Source: Paraburkholderia silvatlantica
GTDB lineage: Bacteria > Pseudomonadota > Gammaproteobacteria > Burkholderiales > Burkholderiaceae
Direction: 5' to 3'
DNA: 64,000 nucleotides
NCBI RefSeq assembly: GCF_003096715.1
Contig: NZ_QEOL01000010.1
Location: forward strand, 62,001-126,000
Made by a program: the position numbers and the translations under genes
Notes under the pieces: generated by a model
Databases searched by the model: none
What the model saw: only the letters and a program-made list of their open reading frames with translations
Told to the model about the DNA's origin: nothing
Shown here: piece after piece, positions 55,136-63,872 of the stretch
Layout of the letters: every line of letters begins with the position of its first letter
Position numbering within the stretch: position 1 is the first letter of the stretch

Positions 55136-56908
55136 TCACGCGAGCGGCTTGCCGACCGAACGCGGCACGCGCAATTCGATCAGCCTGACGCCCGGCGCGG
55201 CCAGTGCGGCGTCGAGCGCGGGCGCGAACGCGGCCGTCTCGTCGACCGCCCAGCTCTTCACGCCGAATGCGCCCGCGAACGCGGCGAAATCGATGTTGCC
55301 GAGTTCGGTGCCCGCCGTGCGCCCGAAAAGCCGCCGCTGCGCGGCGTCGATGGCCCCGTACGCGCGGTTGTTCACGACCAGCACGAGCAGCGAGACGCCG
55401 AGCCGCACAGCCGTTTCCAGCTCTTCCGCGTGCATCATCAGGCAGCCGTCGCCGGCTATCGCGACAATCTGACGTCCGGGCTCCAGCACCAGCGCCGCGC
55501 CGATCGCGGCAGCAAGCCCGTAGCCCATCGCACCACTTTTCGGACCCAACTGGGTTCCCGGACGGTGGTGCGTTAGATAGCGTTGCGGCCAGATCGCATA
55601 TGAGCCCGCGCCCGAAGTCACGATAGCGTTGTCAGCAAGCGCGGCGTCGAGCGTTGCATACACGGCGCGCAGATCGAGCGGGCCTTCGCAGTATCCGCTC
55701 GCGATATGCGCAAGCCGCTCTGCGCGCAACGTGCGCATCCACTCGTGACGGGCGTCGAACGCGTGCGAGTCGCACCACGGGACCACGTCCTCGCTCGCTT
55801 CCCGCCAGGAGTCGACTGCCGCGTTGCATTCCGCCAGCATCGCGATATCTGCCTGATAGACGGCGTTCAACTCACCCGCGTCGGCGTGTATATGGACGAG
55901 GCGCTGGGCGTGACCGCGCTGCTGAGCATCGGGTGCGATCAGCGCATAACCCTTGAAACCCTCGCCCAGTGTGTTCAGTTCACCGAGACGACCGTTCAGC
56001 ACAATCAGCAGATCGGCTTCGCTCACGCGTTGCGCGAGCTGCGGGTCGATTCCGATGCCGATCTCGCCGACAAACACGGCGTCGTCATGATCCAGCAGAT
56101 CCCGGCGCCGGTACGTTGTCGCGACCGGCACGAGATGCTGGCAGGCGAGTCTCGCGAGCGTTTTCAGCGATTCGGGCTGCCAGCCCGTTCCGCCCGCGAT
56201 CATCAACGGACGCTGCGCCGTTTGCAGCATGGCGCGCAAACGCTCCATGTCGCCGCGCGCAATTGACGGCGCGAGCAATTGCGGCCTTGGCGGAATGACG
56301 GGCTTCGCGTGAGCGTGTGCCACGTCCTCCGGCAAAACCAGCACCACGGGTCCGCGCCGCCCGCTCATCGCCACATGCCACGCACGGGCGAACATCTCGC
56401 CGATGCGCTCGGGTGCGTCGATCAGACCCACCCATTTGGCAAGCGGACCGAACACGCGCTGGAAGTCGTCCGGATTGAGCATCGCCTCACGGCCGGAGAT
56501 TGCCTGGCTCCCCTGCCCGACGATCAGGATCATCGGCGCACTATCCGTGTACGCCGTATGGACGGCCAGCGTGGTGTTCAACGCGCCGGGCGCGCGAGCG
56601 GCAAGACAGATGCCAGGCTGGTCGCGCAGTTGCCCGATCGCCTGGGCAGCGTAGGCCATGCCGGCCTCGTGGCGGAAACTCGCCAGCGCGATATGCGGCA
56701 TGTGGAGGGCGAGTGCATCGACGATTTCGAGAATGCCTTCCCCGGGAATGAAGGTGACGGCGGGCACGCCGTAGGCGCCGAGCACTTCGGCGACGATCCG
56801 GGCACCGCTCACCCGGTCGGCATGACCGCCGGCTACGTGTCCTGACTGGCACGTGTCTGGGGGCTGCGATGAAGGCTGCACTGAACCTGTTGCCTGTTCA
56901 CGACTCAT
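55136..56908 (-). CDS. ThDP-dependent enzyme, acetolactate-synthase / benzoylformate-decarboxylase superfamily
   Basis: The protein has 590 residues. The N-terminal pyrimidine-binding domain has the catalytic Glu in FRHEAGMAYAAQA. The middle domain follows at about 205-340. The C-terminal domain has the ThDP/Mg motif GDGCLMMHAEELETAVRLG ending in VVNN. Members decarboxylate or ligate 2-keto acids in the cytoplasm. It lacks a small regulatory subunit gene, arguing against a biosynthetic acetolactate synthase. It heads a unit with an FAD oxidoreductase and an importer. A 2-keto aromatic acid is a plausible substrate, which is inference. Confidence 0.88.
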   Translation of the reverse strand: MSREQATGSVQPSSQPPDTCQSGHVAGGHADRVSGARIVAEVLGAYGVPAVTFIPGEGILEIVDALALHMPHIALASFRHEAGMAYAAQAIGQLRDQPGICLAARAPGALNTTLAVHTAYTDSAPMILIVGQGSQAISGREAMLNPDDFQRVFGPLAKWVGLIDAPERIGEMFARAWHVAMSGRRGPVVLVLPEDVAHAHAKPVIPPRPQLLAPSIARGDMERLRAMLQTAQRPLMIAGGTGWQPESLKTLARLACQHLVPVATTYRRRDLLDHDDAVFVGEIGIGIDPQLAQRVSEADLLIVLNGRLGELNTLGEGFKGYALIAPDAQQRGHAQRLVHIHADAGELNAVYQADIAMLAECNAAVDSWREASEDVVPWCDSHAFDARHEWMRTLRAERLAHIASGYCEGPLDLRAVYATLDAALADNAIVTSGAGSYAIWPQRYLTHHRPGTQLGPKSGAMGYGLAAAIGAALVLEPGRQIVAIAGDGCLMMHAEELETAVRLGVSLLVLVVNNRAYGAIDAAQRRLFGRTAGTELGNIDFAAFAGAFGVKSWAVDETAAFAPALDAALAAPGVRLIELRVPRSVGKPLA

Positions 56909-57049
56909 GTGAATTGCGACTCCTCTGGCGGGACACGGTTCGCCGCGTCCTTGAACGCGACGAGCGCGGGGCCTCGTTTCATGTCTACTTCATTCGCGTC
57001 TGCTTCGGCGCAAGCCCGGCGCGACCGGGCCGCCCACGCTTCATCACCA

Positions 57050-58201
57050 TTAGAACCGGTGAAAAATGCCCGCAGTAATTGCCACCTGCCGTTTGGTCGA
57101 CGACGCACCGCCCGAACCGCTGGCATATTCGATATTAGCGTGCTGTGCATCGCCGGCTGCCAGCTGGAATATGCCGTCCAGGTAGAGCGCCGTGCGCTTG
57201 GACAGGAAGTAGTTGTTGATGAGCGAAAACTGGTGGTATTGCGGTTTGAAGTTGGTCGGTTGGATCGTGCCGGTGGTGTACACGTAGTCGAACGCGGCCT
57301 GATAGTCGGGCGCGAAGAAGTGACTCACATTGGCCTCGATGTTGGTGTAGCTCGCGCGGCCATGCGTGAGACCCAGTTGCGCGACGCCAAGATCATCATA
57401 ACGGCTATGCGTGACGACAAGGCTCGCAAACGTCGTCTTCGTGAACGCATACTGGCCGCCCGCCCCGTAGATTTCCATACTGGACGGCGAGATCGCATAC
57501 GAAAACGTCGGCGATTTGGCCGAAATCGACGCGAACAACGAGGTGTTCCACAGGCCTTCGCTCGAGGCCGATGCGGGGTGATTCATCCGCATGTAGGCCG
57601 CGGAGAGCTTCACAGGGCCTTGCGCGTAATTCACGCCTGCGCCGATCGCGCTCTGATTGCCGAAGCTCCCGGCCACGCCGCCGAAGCTGTACATCAAGCC
57701 CGCCTGCAAGCCCCGATACGACGGCGACACATACTTCACCGCGTTATTGGTGCGGAACTGGTAGTTGAAGTTGTTGTTATCGCCGATAGTCGCCGTGTAG
57801 CCGTTCCACATCAGCGGCGACGAATACTGCGCGAGCCAGTCCTGCGTCAGATCGTACTGGCGGCCGAAGGTCAAGGAGCCAAAGCGATCGTCGGTCAAAC
57901 CTACGTATGCCTGACGGCCAAATTCGCGGCCCCCTTGCGCCGCCGAGCCGGTGTTCGGGTTGAAACCGCCTTCGAGCACGAAGATCGTCTTCGTGCCGCC
58001 ACCGAGGTCCTCGACGCCCCGGACGCCCCAACGGCTCGGACCGTTCGCCGTGCCGATCGATGCGCCCTTCAGCGAGTTGTTGGAGTAGATCAGACCCGAC
58101 ATCACCACGCCATACAGCGTGACGCTGGAACTCGGCGCGCTCTGCGCGTGGGCGGCAGCCGCAAGGGAGAGGAGCAGCGCCGTAGTACAGATACGTTTCA
58201 T
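57050..58201 (-). CDS. Gram-negative general porin (Omp32/OpcP-type)
   Basis: The protein has 383 residues from the ATG at 58201. A signal peptide ends AAAHA, and the mature protein starts QSAPSSSVTLYGVVMSGL. RWGVRGVEDLGGG and FGRQAYVGL, SLTFGRQYDL, and a final strand ending in Phe are standard for Burkholderiales trimeric porins. It should form a diffusion channel in the outer membrane. It lies between two uptake/catabolic units and may serve as their outer-membrane entry. It has its own 450-bp upstream region. Confidence 0.93.
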   Translation of the reverse strand: MKRICTTALLLSLAAAAHAQSAPSSSVTLYGVVMSGLIYSNNSLKGASIGTANGPSRWGVRGVEDLGGGTKTIFVLEGGFNPNTGSAAQGGREFGRQAYVGLTDDRFGSLTFGRQYDLTQDWLAQYSSPLMWNGYTATIGDNNNFNYQFRTNNAVKYVSPSYRGLQAGLMYSFGGVAGSFGNQSAIGAGVNYAQGPVKLSAAYMRMNHPASASSEGLWNTSLFASISAKSPTFSYAISPSSMEIYGAGGQYAFTKTTFASLVVTHSRYDDLGVAQLGLTHGRASYTNIEANVSHFFAPDYQAAFDYVYTTGTIQPTNFKPQYHQFSLINNYFLSKRTALYLDGIFQLAAGDAQHANIEYASGSGGASSTKRQVAITAGIFHRF

Positions 58202-58654
58202 CTCGAAGGTCCGTGGAGGGATCGATGGTTTGTGGGAAGTTCTGCTTCGTAGGATGTTGGGCACGTCCGTAACGCAACGCGCTTGCCACAGCGAAGACTA
58301 GAAAGGGCACAAACCAGTGACAACGCCCTCAAAATAGTTAGACCCGTTTTCCTTCAATTCTGAATCGCTTCACTAGAGCGCGACGCCTTACTCTGTTGTT
58401 CGCGCGCGCCGTGGCGAGCCGTTGCGATTCTTTGCAGGCCGGCATTCCGGCGGCCTGGCTCATTCAATAACATGGACTCCCCTGCAAAGGGACTTCGCCA
58501 GCGGCTTCAATTATTAGGCATTCGGAACTGTTTATTTTGACGCCGTGGGCCGAACGGAACGGCTCGATCAGAATGAGTTCGTTTCGACGGTGCGAAGACA
58601 TCGCCGGTTGTCCCTCCCCACTCTCACATTGTCTTTCTATCAAGCAAATACGTT
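58202..58654. other. Divergent promoter region, porin / second binding protein
   Basis: 453 bp without a gene. A/T-rich tracts occur at about 58,330-58,370 (minus strand TTGAAGG and a TATTTT run), a possible porin promoter. TGTTTATTTTGACG occurs at about 58,530. I could not find a clear operator. Confidence 0.4.
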
Positions 58655-59689
58655 ATGAAACTGCTCAGCGAGTGTGTTCAACGGTTCGGCAAACGCCGTG
58701 GCATGGCAACCGCGTTGTTGTCGATGGCACTCGGCCTTGGCACCATCCTGCCCACCGCCACACATGCACAAACCGTCTCCCCCGCACCCATTGTTGTGGG
58801 TATCGCCAACTTCGGCCCGCACCCGGCGCTGTCGCGCACCATTCAGGGCTTCAAGGACGAAATGCAAGCTCATGGCTACGTGGAAAATAAAACTGTGCGC
58901 TACGTTTACAGCGACGCGAACTTCACGCCGAGCCTGATTCCTCAGACCCTCGCGCAGATCGTCGCGCAGCACCCTTCCGTGATCCTGACCATCACGACGC
59001 CGGTTGCGCAGGCCGCCGTGCGCAACGTTAGCGACACGGGTACGCCGCTGGTGTTCTCGCAGGTGACGGACCCGGTGAAGGCAGGCATCGTGCCCGACTG
59101 GCAGCACGGCAGCGCCCGCATCAACGGCACCTCGAGCGTCACCGACTACAATGCCGTGCTCGATTTCGCGAAAAAGGTCTTTCCTATGGCGAAGAAATTT
59201 GGCGTGCTGTACAACTCCGGCGAAGTCAACGATGTCGCCGCCATTGCGAGTCTGAAGGAGGCTGCGGCAAAGGCAGGCCTCGATATGGTCGCGACCTCGG
59301 CGGATTCCTCCGTCGACGTGCCGCAACGCGCCGGCACGCTGCAAGGCATCGACTTCTTCTATGCGATCGGCTCCAGCCTGGTCCAGTCTTCGTTGCCAGC
59401 GGTCGCCTCGGTCACCGACCATATGCATGTGCCGATTCTCAGCGCCGAGCATGAACTGATCCGCAAGGGCGACATTATTGCCGTCGCCTATGCGCCGTCC
59501 TATGAATCGCAAGGGGCACACGCCGCGGATATGGCGCTGCAAATGATCAAGGGCGTCAAGCCGTCGGCGATGCCCGTATATCGCGCTGTGCCCGCCGACT
59601 ACAAGGCTTTGATCAACCGCCGAAAGATGGCCGCGCTCAACCTGCCGATTCCCGCCGCGCTCGACGCGTGCAACTGCTTCGTCAACTGA
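58655..59689 (+). CDS. Second ABC substrate-binding protein (ABC_sub_bind family), paralogue of 52425-53456
   Basis: The protein has 344 residues with a signal peptide ending about THAQ. The mature sequence IVVGIANFGPHPALSRTIQGFKDEM parallels the binding protein at 52.4-53.5 kb over its whole length. The last residues DACNCFVN mirror KDCKCFID there. No permease or ATPase follows. Instead an Asp/Glu-racemase-like gene starts 3 bp after the stop. It could feed the permease at 50.7 kb or act as a periplasmic scavenger. Ligand unknown. Confidence 0.9.
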   Translation: MKLLSECVQRFGKRRGMATALLSMALGLGTILPTATHAQTVSPAPIVVGIANFGPHPALSRTIQGFKDEMQAHGYVENKTVRYVYSDANFTPSLIPQTLAQIVAQHPSVILTITTPVAQAAVRNVSDTGTPLVFSQVTDPVKAGIVPDWQHGSARINGTSSVTDYNAVLDFAKKVFPMAKKFGVLYNSGEVNDVAAIASLKEAAAKAGLDMVATSADSSVDVPQRAGTLQGIDFFYAIGSSLVQSSLPAVASVTDHMHVPILSAEHELIRKGDIIAVAYAPSYESQGAHAADMALQMIKGVKPSAMPVYRAVPADYKALINRRKMAALNLPIPAALDACNCFVN

Positions 59690-59692
59690 TTC

Positions 59693-60493
59693 ATGACACT
59701 CCACTCGCTTCCCGACAACCAGGCCGCGAGCGACGCGCGCGAGCTCCGCCCGCGTCGTCGCACGATTCACGGCGTAAGCATCGGCATCCTGATGCTCGAC
59801 ACCGGCTTTCAGCGCTTGCCCGGCGACATCGGCCACGGCGCGACTTGGTCCTTTCCCGTTCAATACGGCCTCGTAACGGGGGTCACTGGCCCGCAGGTCA
59901 TGGCGGCCACAAGCGGCGAAGAGAAGGCGGCTGTGCCTCTCATCGAACGCTTCGTCGAAGCTGCGCTGCAGCTCGTCGATCTCGGCGTGGACGGCATCAC
60001 GACGAGTTGCGGCTTTCTCGTGGCCTTCCAGCAGGCGTTGACTGAACGCTGCGCCGTGCCAGTCGCTACCTCCGCGCTGCTGCAGATTCCGTCGGTCGCC
60101 ATGCTGTTGCCGAAGCGGCAGCGCGTGGGCGTCCTCACCGCGCGCGCCGCTTCGCTGACGCCTCGACATCTGCTTGCCGCGAACGCGCCGACCGATCTGC
60201 CGGTGGCTGGTTTGCGCGAAGACAGCCAGTTCTTTCGCAACAATCTGGAGAATGCGCCGACGGTGAACTTCGACGAACAGGCCGCCGATCTGCTCGAATG
60301 CGCTGAGCGTTTGTTGTCCGCGCATCCGGAAACCGGCGCGATCATCAGCGAATGCAGCAACTTCGCGCCTTACTCTGCGTTGATCAGCGAACGGTTCGGC
60401 GTGCCGGTGTTCGATATCGTGACGATGGTCGAATGGTTTCAGGCGGGGTTGCGGCCCAAGCGCTTTCAGGCCTCGTTTCAGGCAGCCTTGTAG
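59693..60493 (+). CDS. Asp/Glu racemase superfamily enzyme
   Basis: The protein has 266 residues. Two catalytic-type Cys appear in GITTSCGFLVA (about residue 106) and IISECSNFAPY (about 222), each at the end of a strand as in the two lobes of aspartate/glutamate racemase. GVLTARAASL and FDIVTMVEWF complete the fold. The superfamily includes maleate isomerase, arylmalonate decarboxylase and hydantoin racemase, so the reaction is open. It is tightly coupled to the binding protein upstream, suggesting it processes that ligand. Confidence 0.83.
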   Translation: MTLHSLPDNQAASDARELRPRRRTIHGVSIGILMLDTGFQRLPGDIGHGATWSFPVQYGLVTGVTGPQVMAATSGEEKAAVPLIERFVEAALQLVDLGVDGITTSCGFLVAFQQALTERCAVPVATSALLQIPSVAMLLPKRQRVGVLTARAASLTPRHLLAANAPTDLPVAGLREDSQFFRNNLENAPTVNFDEQAADLLECAERLLSAHPETGAIISECSNFAPYSALISERFGVPVFDIVTMVEWFQAGLRPKRFQASFQAAL

Positions 60494-60517
60494 GCAACGA
60501 ACTTCGAAAAGAAGTCA

Positions 60518-60543
60518 GCCGTGCGAGCGAGGACTCGCACGGC
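60518..60543. terminator. Hairpin between convergent operons
   Basis: GCCGTGCGAG and CTCGCACGGC pair over 10 bp with a 6-nt loop. There is no strong T-run. It is placed between the racemase gene and the end of the dioxygenase operon. Confidence 0.6.
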
Positions 60544-60572
60544 CTTCACGGCGGATCTCGAATCTGCCGGTT

Positions 60573-61790
60573 CTACAACATTGATCTCAAGCTCACGGTA
60601 GCGTCGGCGAGCAAGGCAGGATCAAGCGGCTTGGCGGACGCGATGAGCCGCTTCGCAGCGGCCATCTCACGACCAGCATTGATTGCTACGACCCCGCGCA
60701 AGCGCTGCGTTTCGTCGAACGCGAACAGGCAGAACGGACCCTGTTGCGCATCGCCACGCCCGATCACCGTGTGCAACGCCTCAATCGTGCCGAGCGTCTG
60801 GATATTGCAATCGAACTGATCGGACCACAGCCACGGCCACTCCGCGTACTCCTGCGTGTCGCCAAGCATGTTGGCCGCCGCAACCACAGGTTGATTCTCT
60901 GCGACCTGCCACGATTCGATGCGAACGTGCCGCCCGAGCAACGGGTTGAAATGCATCGTCACTTCACCGGCAGCGAAAATACGCGGGTCGGACGTGCGGC
61001 ATTGCGTGTCCACAACGATGCCGCTTTTCACTTCAAGTCCCGCGTCGCCCGCGAGTTCGACATTCGGCAGCACGCCGATACCCACCACGACGAGATCGGC
61101 CGTAAGCGTGCCACGATCCGTTTCGATCAACGCCCGGCCATTCTCGTAGCCGATGGCTACCGGCGTCTCGCCGAGTCGCAGCACCACGCCGCACCGCGTA
61201 TGAAGTTGCGCGACGAAGCGCGACGCCGCCTGCGGCAGCGACCGTTGCAGCAGCACAGGCGCCGGTTCGATTACCGTCGCCTCGCAGCCTGCTTGCCTCA
61301 CGGCGGCGGCCACTTCGAGCCCGATAAAGCCGCCGCCGAGGATGGCAACCCGTCTGCCGGGCGCGAGCGCGGCGCGCAACGCCAGTGAGTCGGCCAGCGT
61401 CCGTACGTAGTACAGCGCAATTCGCTCATCCACTGTGCCCGAAAACTCACGCACGCGCGAGCCGGTTGCGAGCAGCAATCTGTCGTAGCCGAGCGCGCTA
61501 CCGTCGGACAGTCGCACTGCGTTGCGAACCCGGTCAATCGACTCGACGGTCGTGGACAGCCGCAACTCGATATCCTGCGCGGCGTACCAGTCCGGCTCGC
61601 GAACGAACGCCTTCTGCTCGCCTCCTTCCACGATCAGCGCGTCTTTCGACAGCACAGGGCGATCATAGGGCGCATGCGGCTCCGCGCCGATCATCACGAT
61701 GCGCGCGCCGGGATCGCGCTCGCGCAGCGTTTGCGCGGCGCGCCGCGCGGCATGTCCCGCCCCGACAATCACATGCCGCTCAGTCGACAT
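60573..61790 (-). CDS. andAa: Ferredoxin-NAD+ reductase of the ring-hydroxylating dioxygenase
   Basis: The protein has 405 residues from the ATG at 61790. The FAD motif VIVGAGHAARRAAQTL and the NAD motif VAILGGGFIGLEVAAAV are those of the BphA4/AndAa-type reductase. FAAGEVTMHFNP marks the second FAD contact. It passes electrons from NADH to the Rieske ferredoxin whose gene overlaps by 11 bp. Order alpha, beta, ferredoxin, reductase matches the andAcAdAbAa layout known from Burkholderia cepacia. The and name rests on order and resemblance. Confidence 0.85.
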   Translation of the reverse strand: MSTERHVIVGAGHAARRAAQTLRERDPGARIVMIGAEPHAPYDRPVLSKDALIVEGGEQKAFVREPDWYAAQDIELRLSTTVESIDRVRNAVRLSDGSALGYDRLLLATGSRVREFSGTVDERIALYYVRTLADSLALRAALAPGRRVAILGGGFIGLEVAAAVRQAGCEATVIEPAPVLLQRSLPQAASRFVAQLHTRCGVVLRLGETPVAIGYENGRALIETDRGTLTADLVVVGIGVLPNVELAGDAGLEVKSGIVVDTQCRTSDPRIFAAGEVTMHFNPLLGRHVRIESWQVAENQPVVAAANMLGDTQEYAEWPWLWSDQFDCNIQTLGTIEALHTVIGRGDAQQGPFCLFAFDETQRLRGVVAINAGREMAAAKRLIASAKPLDPALLADATVSLRSML

Positions 61791-62103
61791 GAACTTCCAC
61801 CCGCGAATCGACGATACGGATCGGGAACGCGCGCACCGGTTCCGTGACCGGTGCGCAGCGCGGCGCGCCTGAACGAATGTCGATGAGCCCCTGATGCAGC
61901 GGACATTCGACGCAACCGTCTTCCACGTAGCCGTCCGACAGCCGCGCATGACCATGCGAACACAGATCGTTCAGCGCGAACACTTCGTCGCCGAGCCTGA
62001 ATATCGCGATCTGCCGGTTGCCGGCCACGACCGCCGCCGGCTCGCCTTCGGTGAAATCGTCGAGCGTGCCGATGGCCTGCCAGTTCTCGAGTGCCTGTTC
62101 CAT
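61780..62103 (-). CDS. andAb: Rieske [2Fe-2S] ferredoxin of the dioxygenase
   Basis: The protein has 107 residues. The Rieske ligands are Cys/His in LCSHGHARL and CPLHQG (CxH...CxxH). It carries electrons from the reductase to the oxygenase. Its start lies 10 bp past the beta-subunit stop. Biphenyl-type ferredoxins are equally short, but the partner alpha subunit favours the anthranilate type. It is distinct from a NirD small subunit, which lacks this operon context. Confidence 0.9.
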   Translation of the reverse strand: MEQALENWQAIGTLDDFTEGEPAAVVAGNRQIAIFRLGDEVFALNDLCSHGHARLSDGYVEDGCVECPLHQGLIDIRSGAPRCAPVTEPVRAFPIRIVDSRVEVHVD

Positions 62104-62113
62104 ATTCGCTCCT

Positions 62114-62587
62114 TCAGATCGGCGTAGCGAGCAGCGTCTGCACGCGCGACGTGTCGTAGACCACGCGCTTGCTCTGATAGCGCAAACCTTCCGGCGTACG
62201 CACGACGCGGTCGTAATACTTGCCTGCCTGATACACGTCGGTTTCGCCGTTGGAGCGCGTTTGCACCACCACGTAGCTACTTTCCGTTTCGATCACGCCG
62301 TCCTTCTCGCTCATCACCGTCAGGCCTGATGTCATATGACGGTACGTGTGTTCCTCAAAAATATTCGCGTTGCGCAGCGACACCACGCGGTCGCGCAGCA
62401 TGCGCTGGTTCGTGCAGTGAATGATGCCAATAGGCAAACCCATGTCAGCGTTTTCCTTCGGTACGATCTCGTACGTGCAGTCTTCGGTGAACAACGTGGG
62501 CCATGCTTCCAGCCGGTCGTTGTCCAGATTGCTGATGTACTGGCTCTGCAGCATATGCAACTCGAACCACAGTTTCATCGCTTCCAT
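62114..62587 (-). CDS. andAd: Ring-hydroxylating dioxygenase beta subunit
   Basis: The protein has 157 residues. The NTF2-like fold has LWFELHMLQSQYISNLDND and WPTLFTEDCTYEIVP. SKRVVYDTSRVQTLL ends the chain. It is a structural partner of the alpha subunit in an alpha3beta3 oxygenase. The gap to alpha is 13 bp. Naphthalene/salicylate 5-hydroxylase small subunits (NagH) are the closest alternative. Confidence 0.87.
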   Translation of the reverse strand: MEAMKLWFELHMLQSQYISNLDNDRLEAWPTLFTEDCTYEIVPKENADMGLPIGIIHCTNQRMLRDRVVSLRNANIFEEHTYRHMTSGLTVMSEKDGVIETESSYVVVQTRSNGETDVYQAGKYYDRVVRTPEGLRYQSKRVVYDTSRVQTLLATPI

Positions 62588-62600
62588 GTGCGTCCTCTGC

Positions 62601-63872
62601 TCAATAGCCCATCAATTTCTGATACCCGACCCAGAAGCGGCGGATCAGACTTTCAGTGATCACCGTGTCCTGCTGCTCCGGGTTGCCGCGCGACATTTCG
62701 ATCACCGAAGTCGCATCGCCGTCGCGGATCGTGCCGCGTTGAACGAGTTCAGTCGCCTCGGTATCTTCCATGGAGATATACCCCGCCGGTCCCACCAGAT
62801 TTGCCTGCTTGATGCGCAGCGCCCGCAGTTCCGGCGTGTCGTCCGCGTAGCCGAAAAAGTGGAAAATCAGCTCGAAATTGTTCGGGTCTTTCGGCAACAA
62901 CTGGCGCGCCACCAGCGTGTTGTGGATCTGCTGGATCACGAGCTGCGGGAAGATCGGCTGGATATGGTTGGTCGTGTCTTCTTCGTACTCGGAAATATGA
63001 CCAAGCACCGTGTCGTCTTCGAGCGAGAAGCCTTCGTCCATGGAACGGATGTTCTGCTGCTTGTAAGCCGCCGAGGTGTCCTCGCCCGTCTTGGTGACCG
63101 TGATGATGCTATGCAGGCCGTGTGTCGCGTCCGGAATGGAACGCGCTTTCATGCCGACACGGAAGATGTTGAAGGTCGTATGGAACAGATGAAGCATGCT
63201 CGCGTGATACGGGTCTTTCACGTTCTCGAAGTACAGCTTCCAGTTCGACTTCGAATACTGACGCGTGCAGCCGAGGTATTCGATCGGCTTGTGAAAGATG
63301 CGGTCGATCCACGGCCGCATTTCCGCGCCGAGATACTCGGGCAATGGCGCGACTTCGTCGCTGAACGTCGCGAACACAACACCGCGATAACTGTCCACAC
63401 GCAGCTTGCGCAGGCTGTGGTTCTTAGGATCGAAGTCGGCCGGCATCCCGCTCATGCCTTTCTGCCCGCGGCGGAACGGCACGCCCAGCAAGTTGCCGCT
63501 GTTATCGAAGCTCCACTGGTGGTACACGCAGGTATGCGAGGTGGCGTTGCCGCGCGCCTGGCGACACACCGACGCGCCACGGTGCGCGCAGCGATTCACC
63601 CACGCCGAGAGCGAGCCATCGTCGCCGCGCGTGACGACAACCGGCGTGTCGCCCACGAAGGTGCTCTTGAAGTCGCCCGCATTCGGAATCTCCGCTTCGA
63701 GTGCGACGAAATTCCACGTCGGGCCGCGATAAATCCGTTCCTGCTCGCGCTCGTACACCGCTTGCGAGCTGAATACCTTGTACGGTACGCGCGAGCCGTC
63801 GTCGTGCGGAAACACGACATGATCGGACTCCATGTCCTTGACTATACGAACGGGCGTTTCGGCTATTTCCAT
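62601..63872 (-). CDS. andAc: Ring-hydroxylating dioxygenase alpha subunit, anthranilate 1,2-dioxygenase type
   Basis: The protein has 423 residues with GGAG about 10 nt before the ATG. The Rieske centre is CAHRG and CVYHQW (about 94-118). The mononuclear iron site is seen in NVKDPYHASMLHLFH (Asp bridge, two His) with a later Asp in SMEDTEA. Overall sequence resembles AndAc of the three-component anthranilate dioxygenases, which turn anthranilate to catechol. NagG-type salicylate 5-hydroxylases are close relatives of the same length, so the substrate stays open. Upstream 128 bp to the window end contain its promoter region only. Confidence 0.8.
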   Translation of the reverse strand: MEIAETPVRIVKDMESDHVVFPHDDGSRVPYKVFSSQAVYEREQERIYRGPTWNFVALEAEIPNAGDFKSTFVGDTPVVVTRGDDGSLSAWVNRCAHRGASVCRQARGNATSHTCVYHQWSFDNSGNLLGVPFRRGQKGMSGMPADFDPKNHSLRKLRVDSYRGVVFATFSDEVAPLPEYLGAEMRPWIDRIFHKPIEYLGCTRQYSKSNWKLYFENVKDPYHASMLHLFHTTFNIFRVGMKARSIPDATHGLHSIITVTKTGEDTSAAYKQQNIRSMDEGFSLEDDTVLGHISEYEEDTTNHIQPIFPQLVIQQIHNTLVARQLLPKDPNNFELIFHFFGYADDTPELRALRIKQANLVGPAGYISMEDTEATELVQRGTIRDGDATSVIEMSRGNPEQQDTVITESLIRRFWVGYQKLMGY

